64,000 nt of DNA, from the NCBI RefSeq assembly GCF_001643305.1, contig NZ_LSGW01000071.1, positions 1 to 64,000 on the forward strand, in the 5' to 3' direction. The number at the start of each line of letters is the position of its first letter. Position 1 is the first letter of the stretch. Shown in pieces: positions 37,320 to 45,752 of the stretch. This stretch comes from Aeromonas salmonicida subsp. salmonicida (GTDB lineage Bacteria; Pseudomonadota; Gammaproteobacteria; Enterobacterales; Aeromonadaceae). The notes under the pieces were generated by a model. It saw only the letters and a list, made by a program, of their open reading frames with translations. It ran no database searches and was not told the origin of the DNA. Position numbers and translations under genes: made by a program.

Positions 37320-37351
37320 AGCCGTCAACACTTCTGGACGTCTAAATGGCT
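37320..37351. promoter_or_regulatory. Tandem met boxes (MetJ operator)
   Basis: Four adjacent 8-mers on the minus strand, AGCCATTT, AGACGTCC, AGAAGTGT and TGACGGCT, against consensus AGACGTCT (5, 7, 6 and 6 matches). They lie between metB and metJ, where MetJ with S-adenosylmethionine binds cooperatively in E. coli. Confidence 0.75.
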
Positions 37352-37424
37352 TTGCTGTTGGATTGCCATTAATTTCCTTAAGGGTTAAAATCCGCGCTCA
37401 CGGCCAAATGAGAACAGGTGAATC

Positions 37425-37748
37425 ATGGGTACAGAGTGGAACGGCGACTACGTCAGCCCCTACGCAGAACACGGCAAGAAGAGCGAACAGGTCAAGAAGA
37501 TTACTGTCTCGATCCCGCTCAAGGTGTTGAAGGTGTTGACCGATGAGCGCACCCGTCGCCAGGTGAACAACCTGCGTCATGCGACCAACAGTGAGCTGCT
37601 CTGTGAAGCCTTCCTGCACGCTTTCACCGGTCAGCCGCTGCCCTGCGACGACGATCTGCGCAAGGATCATCCGGACAGCGTCCCCGCCGAGGTGCGCGCC
37701 ATCATGGAAGCGCTGGGCAAAGAGATCGAAGATTTCGACGCAGAGTAA
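37425..37748 (+). CDS. metJ: Methionine repressor MetJ
   Basis: 107 residues. A ribbon-helix-helix dimer that uses S-adenosylmethionine as corepressor to shut methionine biosynthesis genes. The beta strand [19 protein letters not shown] and the helix [30 protein letters not shown] are almost canonical. Divergent from metB-metL with the met boxes in between, so it most likely controls that operon and itself. The next gene starts only 12 bases after its stop. Confidence 0.97.
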   Translation: MGTEWNGDYVSPYAEHGKKSEQVKKITVSIPLKVLKVLTDERTRRQVNNLRHATNSELLCEAFLHAFTGQPLPCDDDLRKDHPDSVPAEVRAIMEALGKEIEDFDAE

Positions 37749-37760
37749 TACCTGCGACCT

Positions 37761-38546
37761 ATGCCAAACAGCAATCCCTCTTTGAAGATGACGCGGCCCC
37801 AGGCCGCGTCATTGCTATCTACCGCCTCCCCCTTCAGCCTGCGCCACTACCAGAGCGACATCAGCAGCCACAGCCACGACTTCGCCCAACTGGTGATCCC
37901 CCTGGACGGCCCCCTCGAGATCGAGGTGCAGGGCCAGGGACGTCGCCTTGCCCCCGGTTTTATCTGCGTGATAGCCCCCGGCGAGCGGCACGACTACGCC
38001 GCCGATCCGGCCCTCTCGTTTCTGGTGCAGGAGAGCGACTGGCTCCCCGGCGATCTGGCGGCCCGCCCCTTTATCGCGCTGGACGAGCCCCAGCGACACT
38101 ACCTCGCCTTCCTGCACCGCATGGTGACAGCGGGTCGACAGGTCGCCGGGATGGAGCAGGTGTGGCTGGGCCTGCTGGCACAAGGGCAAGAAATGCACTC
38201 CTCTTTTCCTCCTCGCCTTGCCGCCCGTATCCTCAAGGTGCAGCGCCATATCGAGGCCCACCTCGCCGAGCCCCTTGGCAATGAGCAGCTCGCCGCCATC
38301 GCCTGCCTCGGTCAGAGTCAGTTCAAGCACACCTTTCGCCAGCAACTGGGGATGAGCGTCTCCCACTACATACGGGCACGGCGCATGACACTGGCACGCA
38401 CCCTGCTTTCCCACACCGAACTGCCCATAGGCGAGATCGCCAGTCGCTGCGGCTACCAGAATCAGGGAGCCTTCGCCGAGCGCTTCCTGACCGAGAGCGG
38501 GCTGACCCCTTCCCTCTGGCGCCAGCAAAACGGCCTTTTGCCGTAA
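37761..38546 (+). CDS. AraC family transcriptional regulator
   Basis: Up to 261 residues. The N-terminal cupin-like part (HYQSDISSHSHDFAQLVIPLDGPLEIEVQG, then VIAPGERHDYAADP) has the His pattern of AraC effector domains. The C-terminal two helix-turn-helix motifs start at about residue 160 (RILKVQRHIEAHLAEPLGNEQLAAIACL and LPIGEIASRCGYQNQGAFAERFLTESGLTPSLWR). A dyad that looks like the metJ terminator covers the first codons (37788-37812), so the true start may be internal, for example the TTG right after the dyad. Target genes unknown. Confidence 0.8.
   Translation: MPNSNPSLKMTRPQAASLLSTASPFSLRHYQSDISSHSHDFAQLVIPLDGPLEIEVQGQGRRLAPGFICVIAPGERHDYAADPALSFLVQESDWLPGDLAARPFIALDEPQRHYLAFLHRMVTAGRQVAGMEQVWLGLLAQGQEMHSSFPPRLAARILKVQRHIEAHLAEPLGNEQLAAIACLGQSQFKHTFRQQLGMSVSHYIRARRMTLARTLLSHTELPIGEIASRCGYQNQGAFAERFLTESGLTPSLWRQQNGLLP
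37788..37812 (+). terminator. Dyad inside the start of the AraC gene, possible metJ terminator
   Basis: ATGACGCGGCC-CCA-GGCCGCGTCAT, an 11-bp perfect stem 40 bases after the metJ stop. There is no T run. It could stop metJ transcripts or hide the AraC start in RNA structure. Confidence 0.45.
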
Positions 38547-38630
38547 CAAGGCGGCCAGCCACCGAAGACAGCCAGCGCCGTTTCGAGGCATGCTGAGGCC
38601 AATGCAAGGTGTATGAAACGAGGAGCCAAG

Positions 38631-38969
38631 ATGCAGACCATAAGCTGGCAGCAGTTCGAGATGATAGAGCTGAGAGTGGGCACCCTGGTGCGGGTCGAGC
38701 CCTTCCCCGAGGCACGCCGGCCCGCCTACAAGGTATGGGCGGATTTCGGCCCCGAGCTCGGGGTACGCAAGAGCAGCGCCCAGATAACGGATCTCTATCA
38801 GCCGGAGGATCTGGTGGGGCGCCAGATAGTCGCCGTGGTGAACTTTCCCCCCAAACAGATAGGCCCCATCCAGTCGGAGTTTCTGCTGACCGGTTTCTAC
38901 CGGGCTGACGGTGCGGTTGTGATGGCCATCCCTGAGCAGGCGGTGGAGAACGGCGCCAAGCTGGGCTGA
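38631..38969 (+). CDS. csaA: CsaA-type tRNA-binding-domain protein
   Basis: 112 residues from the ATG of [20 protein letters not shown], with GAGGAG six bases upstream; an in-frame ATG 18 bases earlier is less likely. The sequence follows B. subtilis CsaA closely: [39 protein letters not shown], then the [22 protein letters not shown] block. An OB-fold dimer related to tRNA-binding domains, proposed as a secretion chaperone. Terminator follows; convergent with sdaC. Confidence 0.9.
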   Translation: MQTISWQQFEMIELRVGTLVRVEPFPEARRPAYKVWADFGPELGVRKSSAQITDLYQPEDLVGRQIVAVVNFPPKQIGPIQSEFLLTGFYRADGAVVMAIPEQAVENGAKLG

Positions 38970-38985
38970 TGCCCTTGGCCCCATG

Positions 38986-39024
38986 AAAAAAGAGAGGCGA
39001 CCCCGGGGTCGCCTCTCTCATTTT
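38986..39024. terminator. Bidirectional terminator between csaA and the permease gene
   Basis: AGAGAGGCGACCCC/GGGGTCGCCTCTCT, a 14-bp perfect stem with A6 on the left (T run for the minus strand) and CATTTTG on the right. Confidence 0.88.
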
Positions 39025-39041
39025 GTTGCCGCAGCTCGCTG

Positions 39042-40313
39042 TTACTTCAACAGGCTGAAGATCAGCGCCGACACCGCCAGCGACCCGGTCAGCAGGATGA
39101 AGCCGTTGGTCCAGCCCTGGCGGAAGCGGGCCAGCGCCTCCACCTTGTAGACCGCTATCACCGGCATGATGAAGAGGATCATGGCGATGACGGGGCCGGA
39201 GAGGGTCTCCATCAGACCTAGGATACCCGGATTGATAACGGCGGCCCCCCAGATGGCGAAGAACATCAGGGCGATGCCCAGCTTGTCCGCCTTGGCCAGC
39301 GACAGGCCGGTGGGCTTGGCGATCAGGCTCTTGAGGCTCTCGCGGGCACCGAGGAAGTGGCCGAGGAAGGAGGAGCTGATGGCGATAAAGGCGATGAGCG
39401 GCCCCAGCGTCACTATCACAGGGTTGTCGGTGATGTTGGCAAGATAGGAGAGCACGGAGACGTTCTGGGCCTTGGCCTCGGCCAGCTGGGCCGGAGTGAG
39501 GCTCAGCACGCAGGAGAAGACGAAGAAGAGCACGAAGCCCACCAGCATTATGGTGGTGTTGCGCAGGATCAGGCCGCTCTTGGCCTCCGCCTGCTCGCCA
39601 TATTCCCGCCGCTGCACATTGGCAAAGCCGGAGATGGCGGCGGCGTGGCTGAAGGCAAACACTGTCACCGGCAGCGCCAGCCAGACGGTGTTGAGGAAGC
39701 TGCCGCCCTCAAAGGTGGTGACTTCCGGCCACTGCCACTGGGGAATGAGATAGCAGGAAAGCGCCGCCAGAATGGCCGCCAGCGGATAGACCATGAAGGC
39801 AAAGGCGCGCAGCATCGCCTTCTCCCCGGCCATCATCACGGCGATCATGGCAAACACCAGCATGCCGGAGAGCATCACCCGGTTCGGGGTCGCCATGCCG
39901 AGCTGGTTGACCATGAAGCTCTCGACCGTGTTGGTCAACCCGACGCCGTAAATAAGCAGTATCGGGAAGATGGAGAGGAAATAGAGCGCCGAGATGAGCC
40001 GACCGGCCATCTTGCCGAAGTGCTCCTCGGCCACCTCGGTGAAGTCAGCATGGGGACGGGAGGAAGAAAGCACGAAGCGGGCCAGCCCGCGGTGAGCCAG
40101 GAAGGTCATGGGGCCAGCCAGTACGGCGACTATGACCAGGGGCCAGATACCGCCCAGACCCAGGTTGATGGGCAGAAAGAGTATGCCGGCGCCAACGGCG
40201 GTGCCAAACAGGCTGATCACCCAGTGGGTATCATGACTGCGCCAACGGGCAGTGGTGGTAACGGCTGGCTGGGAAGCAGACAGCTCCTTGACGACATCTA
40301 CAGATAAACTCAT
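39042..40313 (-). CDS. sdaC: HAAAP-family amino acid permease (SdaC-like serine transporter)
   Basis: 423 residues with 11 hydrophobic segments. The N-terminal THWVISLFGTAVGAGILFLPINLGLGGIWPL is the hallmark of the SdaC/TdcC proton-coupled serine/threonine family, and SHAAAISGFANVQRREYGEQA matches it too. Serine is the likeliest substrate, threonine possible. Single gene. The 411 bases upstream are AT-rich and presumably hold its promoter. Confidence 0.8.
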   Translation of the reverse strand: MSLSVDVVKELSASQPAVTTTARWRSHDTHWVISLFGTAVGAGILFLPINLGLGGIWPLVIVAVLAGPMTFLAHRGLARFVLSSSRPHADFTEVAEEHFGKMAGRLISALYFLSIFPILLIYGVGLTNTVESFMVNQLGMATPNRVMLSGMLVFAMIAVMMAGEKAMLRAFAFMVYPLAAILAALSCYLIPQWQWPEVTTFEGGSFLNTVWLALPVTVFAFSHAAAISGFANVQRREYGEQAEAKSGLILRNTTIMLVGFVLFFVFSCVLSLTPAQLAEAKAQNVSVLSYLANITDNPVIVTLGPLIAFIAISSSFLGHFLGARESLKSLIAKPTGLSLAKADKLGIALMFFAIWGAAVINPGILGLMETLSGPVIAMILFIMPVIAVYKVEALARFRQGWTNGFILLTGSLAVSALIFSLLK

Positions 40314-40725
40314 TACTAATCCACTTTTTGTCAGTGTTTTAATCTGAGCGTATTGTGGTTTATCAGGATTTAATTCTCAAAATGAGGGACTGAAACATAT
40401 CACTACCATAACGAGCTCAAGCCAGTGAGATAGGGAATTCAATCGGGATTGGATAATCATGTAAAACTACAAATAATAAAAAATGCGATATATAAATCCA
40501 AATTTACATTCATACTCACTTTTTTATTTTGACCAAATGATCGTTCGCAGGATTACCTGAAAATCCATGCCAAATCTTCCCGCTCGATGATGACGTTCCA
40601 CTGTCATTCACGTTCTTTTCCAGTGGATACTCCTATGCGTGCCGGATAAAAGCAGCGGATCACACCAGACAATCAGGCGACCATGAGGTCGCCTGATTGA
40701 GTCTTGCGATGAAATGTCAGCCAAC
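40314..40725. other. AT-rich intergenic region between sdaC-like gene and cysQ
   Basis: About 410 bases, clearly more AT-rich than the flanks around 40440-40560. The promoter of the permease should be here; no sure -35/-10 pair or known regulator site was recognised. The right end carries the cysQ hairpin. No open frame with a ribosome binding site. Confidence 0.5.
40670..40699 (-). terminator. Hairpin after cysQ
   Basis: CAATCAGGCGACC-ATGA-GGTCGCCTGATTG, a 13-bp perfect stem 26 bases past the cysQ stop. No T run on either side, so termination strength is uncertain. Confidence 0.6.
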
Positions 40726-41538
40726 TCAGTGAGCGAGAATAGTGCCCCAGGCGAGATCCGGATCTCCCATCACTATAAAGTCCGGGTTCTCCAGCGACTC
40801 GGTTTCGTTGTAGCTAAGCGGTTGCAACGCCAGGCTGAGGATACGACCGCCAGCCGCCTCGACGATGCACTGTGCAGCGGCGGTATCCCACTCGCCGGTG
40901 GGGCCGAGTCGCACATAGCAATCGGCAGCCCCTTCTGCCACCAGGCAGGACTTGAGGGAGCTGGAACCGAGCGGGATCAGCTCGTAGTTGATGGCCGGAT
41001 TGAGGCGACGGGTCAGATTCTCCAGCTTCTGGCGACGGCTGATGGCCACCACCAGGGAGTCTGGCTGGTCATGTTCGTGATGCATGGCGCTGATAGGCAA
41101 GGTCTCGCCGTTCACCTCCTTGAAGGCGCCGTGACCACGCACCGCCCAGTAGAGCACGTCAGACTCGGGGGCGTAGATGACACCGAGCACCGGCACGTTG
41201 TCCCGAACCAGGGCGATCAGGGTGGCGAAATCGCCGCTGCCGGCAATGAACTCACCAGTGCCGTCGAGGGGATCCACCAGCCAGTACTGCCGCCAGTTGG
41301 ATCGCTGACTGAAGGGCACATCGGCCGCCTCTTCGGTCAGCACGGGTACATGGGGGGTGAGCGCCGACAGCGCCTGTTTGAGGTAGGCATCGGCAGCAAG
41401 ATCGGCACTGGTGACCGGGGTCGCATCCTCCTTCAGCTGACGCTCGAACTGACCGCCGTGATAGATTTCGTGAAGGATACGTCCCGCTTCGCGGGCGATC
41501 TCCTTGACCCCTGGAACCCAGGCCAACAACTCCTGCAT
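40726..41538 (-). CDS. cysQ: 3'(2'),5'-bisphosphate nucleotidase CysQ
   Basis: 270 residues from ATG 41538 (MQELLAWVPGVKEIAREAG), with AGAGGAT upstream. It hydrolyses PAP/PAPS and protects sulfate assimilation. Inositol-monophosphatase fold motifs are present: the metal-binding EE in VLTEEAA, the DPLDGTGEF loop near residue 87 and GPTGEWDTAAAQCIVEAAGG near 210. It starts 41 bases after nudE on the same strand; nudE-cysQ is a likely operon. Confidence 0.93.
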   Translation of the reverse strand: MQELLAWVPGVKEIAREAGRILHEIYHGGQFERQLKEDATPVTSADLAADAYLKQALSALTPHVPVLTEEAADVPFSQRSNWRQYWLVDPLDGTGEFIAGSGDFATLIALVRDNVPVLGVIYAPESDVLYWAVRGHGAFKEVNGETLPISAMHHEHDQPDSLVVAISRRQKLENLTRRLNPAINYELIPLGSSSLKSCLVAEGAADCYVRLGPTGEWDTAAAQCIVEAAGGRILSLALQPLSYNETESLENPDFIVMGDPDLAWGTILAH

Positions 41539-41579
41539 CTTGTTATCCTCTGTTTTTATTGCCTTTGCCCACGTTCGGG

Positions 41580-42188
41580 CTAGTTTTCCTGCTCCGCCAG
41601 CCACTTCTGGGCCAGCAGCAGGGCACTGATGCTGCGCGACTCGGTAAAGTCGGAACGCGCCAGCAATTCATCAATCCGGTTGAGCGGCCAGGGGATCACC
41701 TCCAGAGGCTCGGGTTCATCGCCGACTCGCTGCTCGGGGAAGAGATCCCTCGCCAGCAGTATGTCCATCCGGCTGGAGAAGTAACCCGGCGCCAGTGACA
41801 CCTGCTTGAGGGGGATCAGGCTGTTGGCGCCAAAACCGGCCTCCTCCATCAGCTCCCGGTTGCCCGCCTCGAAGGCGTTCTCACCCGGGTCGATCAGCCC
41901 CTTGGGAAAGCCCAGCTCGTAAGAGTGAGTACCAGCCGCATACTCGCGCACCAGCAGCAGGGTGTGAGCGTCATACATAGGCACCACCATGACGGCGCCC
42001 CGGTTGCCACCCCGCATCCGCTCATAGACTCGCTCCTCGCCATTGGAGAATTTGAGGTGCAGGGATTCCACCTTGAACAGCCGGCTCTCGGCCACTATCT
42101 CGGCCTTGAGGATCTCCGGCTTGTTCTTGTCGAGATCCAGGGTCTCGGCACAGATATGCTCGGGCTTGCTCTTGTGGTGGTCACTCAT
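41580..42188 (-). CDS. nudE: ADP compounds hydrolase NudE (Nudix)
   Basis: 202 residues from the ATG of MSDHHKSKPEHIC; the frame is open upstream but the extension crosses the promoter region of yrfG. Nudix box GLIDPGENAFEAGNRELMEEAGF is complete (G-x5-E-x7-R-E-x2-E-E-x-G). NudE cleaves ADP-ribose, NADH and Ap3A. No clear ribosome binding site precedes the ATG. Divergent from yrfG, a neighbour of nudE in E. coli as well. Confidence 0.9.
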   Translation of the reverse strand: MSDHHKSKPEHICAETLDLDKNKPEILKAEIVAESRLFKVESLHLKFSNGEERVYERMRGGNRGAVMVVPMYDAHTLLLVREYAAGTHSYELGFPKGLIDPGENAFEAGNRELMEEAGFGANSLIPLKQVSLAPGYFSSRMDILLARDLFPEQRVGDEPEPLEVIPWPLNRIDELLARSDFTESRSISALLLAQKWLAEQEN

Positions 42189-42336
42189 CGGGCGTTGGCT
42201 GCTCGTTAAAAAATAGTGCTTCAAGAGTAAACGATTCCCACACCGAACACCACGGGGCAAGGGCGGGAAAACGGATGGAAAAATCCGTTATAATGCCGCC
42301 CCGTTTTCCTCCCGAATATTGACACCAAGAGGCCCC

Positions 42337-43005
42337 ATGCCGACCCAGCTGCCCTGGCACCAGATAGACACAGTCCTGCTCGATATGGATGGCACCCTGA
42401 TCGATCTCCATTTTGACAACCACCTCTGGCAACAACTGGTGCCGACACGCTACGCAGAGCGACTCGACCTGCCGCTGGACCAAGCCAGAGCACAGATCGA
42501 TGCCCACTATCACGCCGTCAGCGGCACCCTCGACTGGTACTGTGTGGATTACTGGAGCCAGACCCTGGGGCTGGATATTCGCGCCCTCAAGCAGGAGATC
42601 CTGGAGAAGATCCAGTGGCGGCCCAACGTCATCCCCTTCCTTGCCGAGCTGCGGGCGGCTGGCAAGCAGCTGGTGCTGTTTACCAACGCCCACCCCGCCA
42701 GCCTGTCGGTCAAGGATGCGCGGCTCGGCCTAGCCGGGCATCTGGACCTGATGGTGAGCACCCACGAGCTGGGCTGGTCGAAGGAGAGCCAGCACTGCTG
42801 GCAGGCGCTGGCAGAGCGGCTGGCGTTCGATCCGGCCCGCACCCTGTTTGTGGATGACAGCGAGCGGATCCTGCGCGCCGCCGCCGACTACGGCATCGGC
42901 TATCAGCTTGCCATCCAGAATCCGGACAGTTGCCAGCCCGAGCAGCACATCACCGCCTTCCCGGCGATCCGTGACTATGCCGAACTGCTGCCGCTGACTA
43001 CTTGA
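42337..43005 (+). CDS. yrfG: GMP/IMP nucleotidase YrfG (HAD superfamily)
   Basis: 222 residues from ATG 42337, with AAGAGG upstream and a TATAAT at 42289-42294. HAD motifs: motif I DTVLLDMDGTLIDLHFDN (nucleophile Asp near 16), motif II LFTNAH, motif III Lys in LGWSKES, motif IV FVDDSERIL. It dephosphorylates purine nucleoside monophosphates. The last codons (ITAFPAIRDYAELLPLTT) are the first unit of a 79-bp tandem array that continues for about 350 bases after the stop. Confidence 0.92.
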   Translation: MPTQLPWHQIDTVLLDMDGTLIDLHFDNHLWQQLVPTRYAERLDLPLDQARAQIDAHYHAVSGTLDWYCVDYWSQTLGLDIRALKQEILEKIQWRPNVIPFLAELRAAGKQLVLFTNAHPASLSVKDARLGLAGHLDLMVSTHELGWSKESQHCWQALAERLAFDPARTLFVDDSERILRAAADYGIGYQLAIQNPDSCQPEQHITAFPAIRDYAELLPLTT

Positions 43006-43360
43006 TACCGATACGGGGGCAGGATTCACCAGCCTCCCCGATGTATTCCGTAACTACGCAGAATTGCTGCCGCTGACGATGTGATACCGATACGGGGACA
43101 GAACTCACCGCCTTCCCCGATCTATTCCGTGACTACGCCGAATTGCTGCCGCTGACTACTTGATACCGATGCGGGGGCAGAATTCACCGCCTTCCCCGAT
43201 GTATTCCGTGACTACGCCGAACTGCTGCCGCTGACTACTTGATACCGATACGGGGACAGAATTCACCGCCTTCCCCGATGTATTCCGTGACTACGCCGAA
43301 TTGCTGCCGCTGACTACTTGATACCGATGCGGGGGCAGAGTTCACCGCCCTCCCCTGTAT
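42948..43360 (+). repeat. 79-bp tandem array derived from the 3' end of yrfG
   Basis: The segment that encodes the YrfG C-terminus recurs downstream: CCGCTGAC appears at 42991, 43070, 43149, 43228 and 43307, exactly 79 bases apart, and a partial unit ends near 43360. Each copy still spells F-x-D-x-F-R-D/N-Y-A-E-L-L-P-L and ends in TGA, though successive copies are in different frames because 79 is not a multiple of three. Linkers alternate between ATACGGGGACAGA and ATGCGGGGGCAGA, indicating later doubling of a 158-bp pair. No unique spacers, so it is not a CRISPR array. Confidence 0.95.
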
Positions 43361-43392
43361 ACCGAGCGGCTGACAGGTGGGGACGCACAATG

Positions 43393-43418
43393 GAAAGGGC
43401 TGCCCGGGCAGCCCTTTC
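43393..43418 (-). terminator. Hairpin after tyrS
   Basis: GAAAGGGCTGCCCGGGCAGCCCTTTC, a perfect self-complementary 26-mer just beyond the tyrS stop. Only a short T-containing stretch (CATTG) follows on the minus strand. Confidence 0.6.
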
Positions 43419-43439
43419 TCGTTGCTATGGCGCTGCAGG

Positions 43440-44708
43440 CTAGCCCAACCACGCCACCAGCTGGTACTGCTTCTTGCCCCTGCGCAGCAGCAGGTAGCGG
43501 TCAAACAGCCGCTCCTCGGCACTGAGCTGCTCATCCTGCCTGATGGTGCCATTGAGGCTGATGGCCCCCGCCGCCAGCAGCTCGCGGGCGATGCGTTTGG
43601 AGTTCGCCAGACCGCAGCTGACCAGCAGGCTGACCAGATCAGTCTCGCCGCTGACTGTGCTGCTCGGCATGCCATCCTGCGCCAGCTGGGCCAGATCGCT
43701 CTCGCCGAGGCGGACCACGTCGCCGCTAAACAGCAGCTCACTGATGCGCTGCACCGCCGCCAGCGCCGCCTTGCCATGCACCAGTTCGGTCAGCTCGTTT
43801 GCCAACACCTGCTGGGCCTGCTTGCGCCCCTGCCGCTGGGCATCTTCCTCCTCCAGTGCATCAATCTCGCTCAGCGACATAAAGCTGTAGTAGCGCAGGA
43901 AGCGGTAGACATCCTCATCCGCGGTGCCGAGCCAGAACTGGTAGAAGGCGTAAGGGGAGGTGAGCGCCGGATCGAGCCAGACCGCGCCACCCTCGGTCTT
44001 GCCGAACTTGGTGCCGTCTGCCTTAGTGATAAGGGGCAGGGTCATGCCGTGTACCTGCGCCTGATGGAGGCGACGGGTGAGATCCATGCCGCTGGTGATG
44101 TTGCCCCACTGGTCGTTGCCGCCAATCTGCAGGGTGCAGCCGAGCCGCTGGTGCAGCACCGCAAAGTCGTAGGATTGCAGCAGGGCGTAGGAGAACTCGG
44201 TGAACGAGATACCCTGATCCGGGCGGGCCAGCCGCTGGCGCACCGATTCCCGTGCCAGCATGGCGTTGACCGAGAAGTGCTTGCCGATATCCCGCAGAAA
44301 ATCGAGGGCGGACATCTGCCCCATCCAGTCGCCATTGTTGACCAGTTGCGGGGCGGACAGGCCGTCATCGGCGGGCAGAAGCGCCCTGATCTGGGCCGAC
44401 AGGCTCGCCACCCAACCCAGCACGGTATCGGCACTGTTGAGGCTGCGCTCGGTCGCCTTGAAGCTGGGATCGCCGATAAGGCCGGTCGCCCCGCCCACCA
44501 GTGCCACCGGGGTGTGGCCTGCCAGCTGGAAGCGGCGCAGCATCAAGAGCGGCACCAGATGACCGATATGCAGGCTGCCGGCGGTGGGATCGAACCCGCA
44601 ATAGACGGTGCGTGACGTGGCGAGGTGGTCGGCCAGGGCCGCCGGATCGGAATTCTGGGCCACAAGGCCGCGCTGGCTCAGCTCATCGAGCAGGTGGGGG
44701 TTGATCAT
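43440..44708 (-). CDS. tyrS: Tyrosyl-tRNA synthetase
   Basis: 422 residues from ATG 44708 with GGAG seven bases upstream. Class I synthetase. HIGH motif as HIGH in [11 protein letters not shown] near residue 46; KMSKS equivalent as KFGKT in [17 protein letters not shown] near 230. Tyrosine-site residues in YCGFDPTA and [15 protein letters not shown]-terminal S4 RNA-binding domain from about 355 ([20 protein letters not shown]). Very close to the E. coli enzyme. Confidence 0.96.
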   Translation of the reverse strand: MINPHLLDELSQRGLVAQNSDPAALADHLATSRTVYCGFDPTAGSLHIGHLVPLLMLRRFQLAGHTPVALVGGATGLIGDPSFKATERSLNSADTVLGWVASLSAQIRALLPADDGLSAPQLVNNGDWMGQMSALDFLRDIGKHFSVNAMLARESVRQRLARPDQGISFTEFSYALLQSYDFAVLHQRLGCTLQIGGNDQWGNITSGMDLTRRLHQAQVHGMTLPLITKADGTKFGKTEGGAVWLDPALTSPYAFYQFWLGTADEDVYRFLRYYSFMSLSEIDALEEEDAQRQGRKQAQQVLANELTELVHGKAALAAVQRISELLFSGDVVRLGESDLAQLAQDGMPSSTVSGETDLVSLLVSCGLANSKRIARELLAAGAISLNGTIRQDEQLSAEERLFDRYLLLRRGKKQYQLVAWLG

Positions 44709-44851
44709 GGGTTCTCCAACAGCAGGGGGAAAAGCCGTCATCCTCGCCGTTCTGGCCCGTGGCGAATATGTCCCCTGAGGGACAGTTTTGTCACTCTCGT
44801 GCTAGCATCCAGCCATAGTGGGGAGATGCTCCCCGCCACCGGGAACCCACC

Positions 44852-44881
44852 ACCATGACTCAACGACCATGACCCAGCCAT
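44852..44881 (+). repeat. Duplicated start of the LuxR-type gene
   Basis: ACCATGACTCAAC (from 44853) is followed by ACCATGACCCAGC (from 44867). The first ATG opens a five-codon frame MTQRP whose TGA overlaps the ATG of the LuxR gene, itself starting MTQPF. A 14-bp tandem duplication of the start is the simplest reading, but it is short enough for chance. Confidence 0.4.
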
Positions 44882-45690
44882 TCACCGCAGATGCCCTGAC
44901 CCGCAGCATGACCGAGGTGGTCAATGCCCTGCACAGCAGCGCCTTTGCGGGGGCGCTGGTACGCCTGATCCAGCAGCAGGTGGCGTTTGATTGCGCCCTG
45001 CTGCTCGGGGTGGGGCAGCGGCCCGTCTATCTTTACGACAACCTGAGCCACCAGCGAGCCCTGCTGTTTGATCGCTACCTCACCAGCCACTTCAGTCAGG
45101 ATCCCTTTATGCAGGCGCTGGAGCAGGGCTTGCCTGCCGGCGTCTGGACCCTGGCGCAGGTGTCACAAGGGCGGCTCGATCCTGAATATCGCCATCACTT
45201 CTATCAGGCCACCGGCTGGCAGGAGGAGGTGGGGCTGATCCTGCCGGTGCGGGACGGACTGACGCTGATGCTGTTTCTCGGTCGCCTCGACAAGCGCAGT
45301 ACCCTCAGTCGTGACGAGCTGGCACGGCTGGAGGGGGTGTTTCCGCTGGTACATTCGCTGTGTCGTCAGCAGTGGCAGCAGAGCCAGCCGCTGCTGGCCC
45401 AGAGCACTGCGCAGCCGGACAGCACCAGCCTCAAGAGTGCTGTGGAGCAGGCGATGGCAAGCGTAGGGGGCGATAGGCTCACCCGCCGGGAGCGGCAGGT
45501 GGCGGAGTTGCTGCTGCAGGGGCTGGATACCGAGGCGATTGCCGCTGCGCTCGGGATTGGCAACGGCACTGTGAAGAATCACCGCAAGCACCTCTATGGC
45601 AAGCTGCGGCTCGGCTCGCGGGCCGAGTTGTTCAATCTCTTTCTGAACCATCTGATCACGGCGCCGGTTGGCGACATACAAACCCCATAA
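44869..45690 (+). CDS. LuxR family transcriptional regulator
   Basis: 273 residues from ATG 44869; the frame extends 17 codons upstream to a GTG, and neither start has a clear ribosome binding site. The C-terminal 65 residues are a LuxR helix-turn-helix (LTRRERQVAELLLQGLDTEAIAAALGIGNGTVKNHRKHLYGKLRLGSRAEL). The N-terminal 180 residues look like a sensory or GAF-like domain with no phosphoacceptor Asp pattern, so it is not an ordinary response regulator and no acyl-homoserine-lactone motif was recognised. Ligand unknown. Strong terminator after the stop. Confidence 0.8.
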   Translation: MTQPFTADALTRSMTEVVNALHSSAFAGALVRLIQQQVAFDCALLLGVGQRPVYLYDNLSHQRALLFDRYLTSHFSQDPFMQALEQGLPAGVWTLAQVSQGRLDPEYRHHFYQATGWQEEVGLILPVRDGLTLMLFLGRLDKRSTLSRDELARLEGVFPLVHSLCRQQWQQSQPLLAQSTAQPDSTSLKSAVEQAMASVGGDRLTRRERQVAELLLQGLDTEAIAAALGIGNGTVKNHRKHLYGKLRLGSRAELFNLFLNHLITAPVGDIQTP

Positions 45691-45694
45691 CGAC

Positions 45695-45721
45695 ATAACC
45701 CCGCCGAAGCGGGGTTATTTT
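45695..45721. terminator. Bidirectional terminator between luxR-type gene and exeN
   Basis: ATAACCCCGC-CGAA-GCGGGGTTAT, a 10-bp stem followed by TTT. It closes both the regulator gene and, from the other side, the exe cluster. Confidence 0.85.
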
Positions 45722-45752
45722 CATTATGCGTCCACAACACCAGACAATATCG

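Noticed and set aside
42948-43360. CRISPR array
   Set aside because: The 79-bp units are joined head to tail without unique spacers, and each derives from the yrfG coding end; no cas genes in the window.
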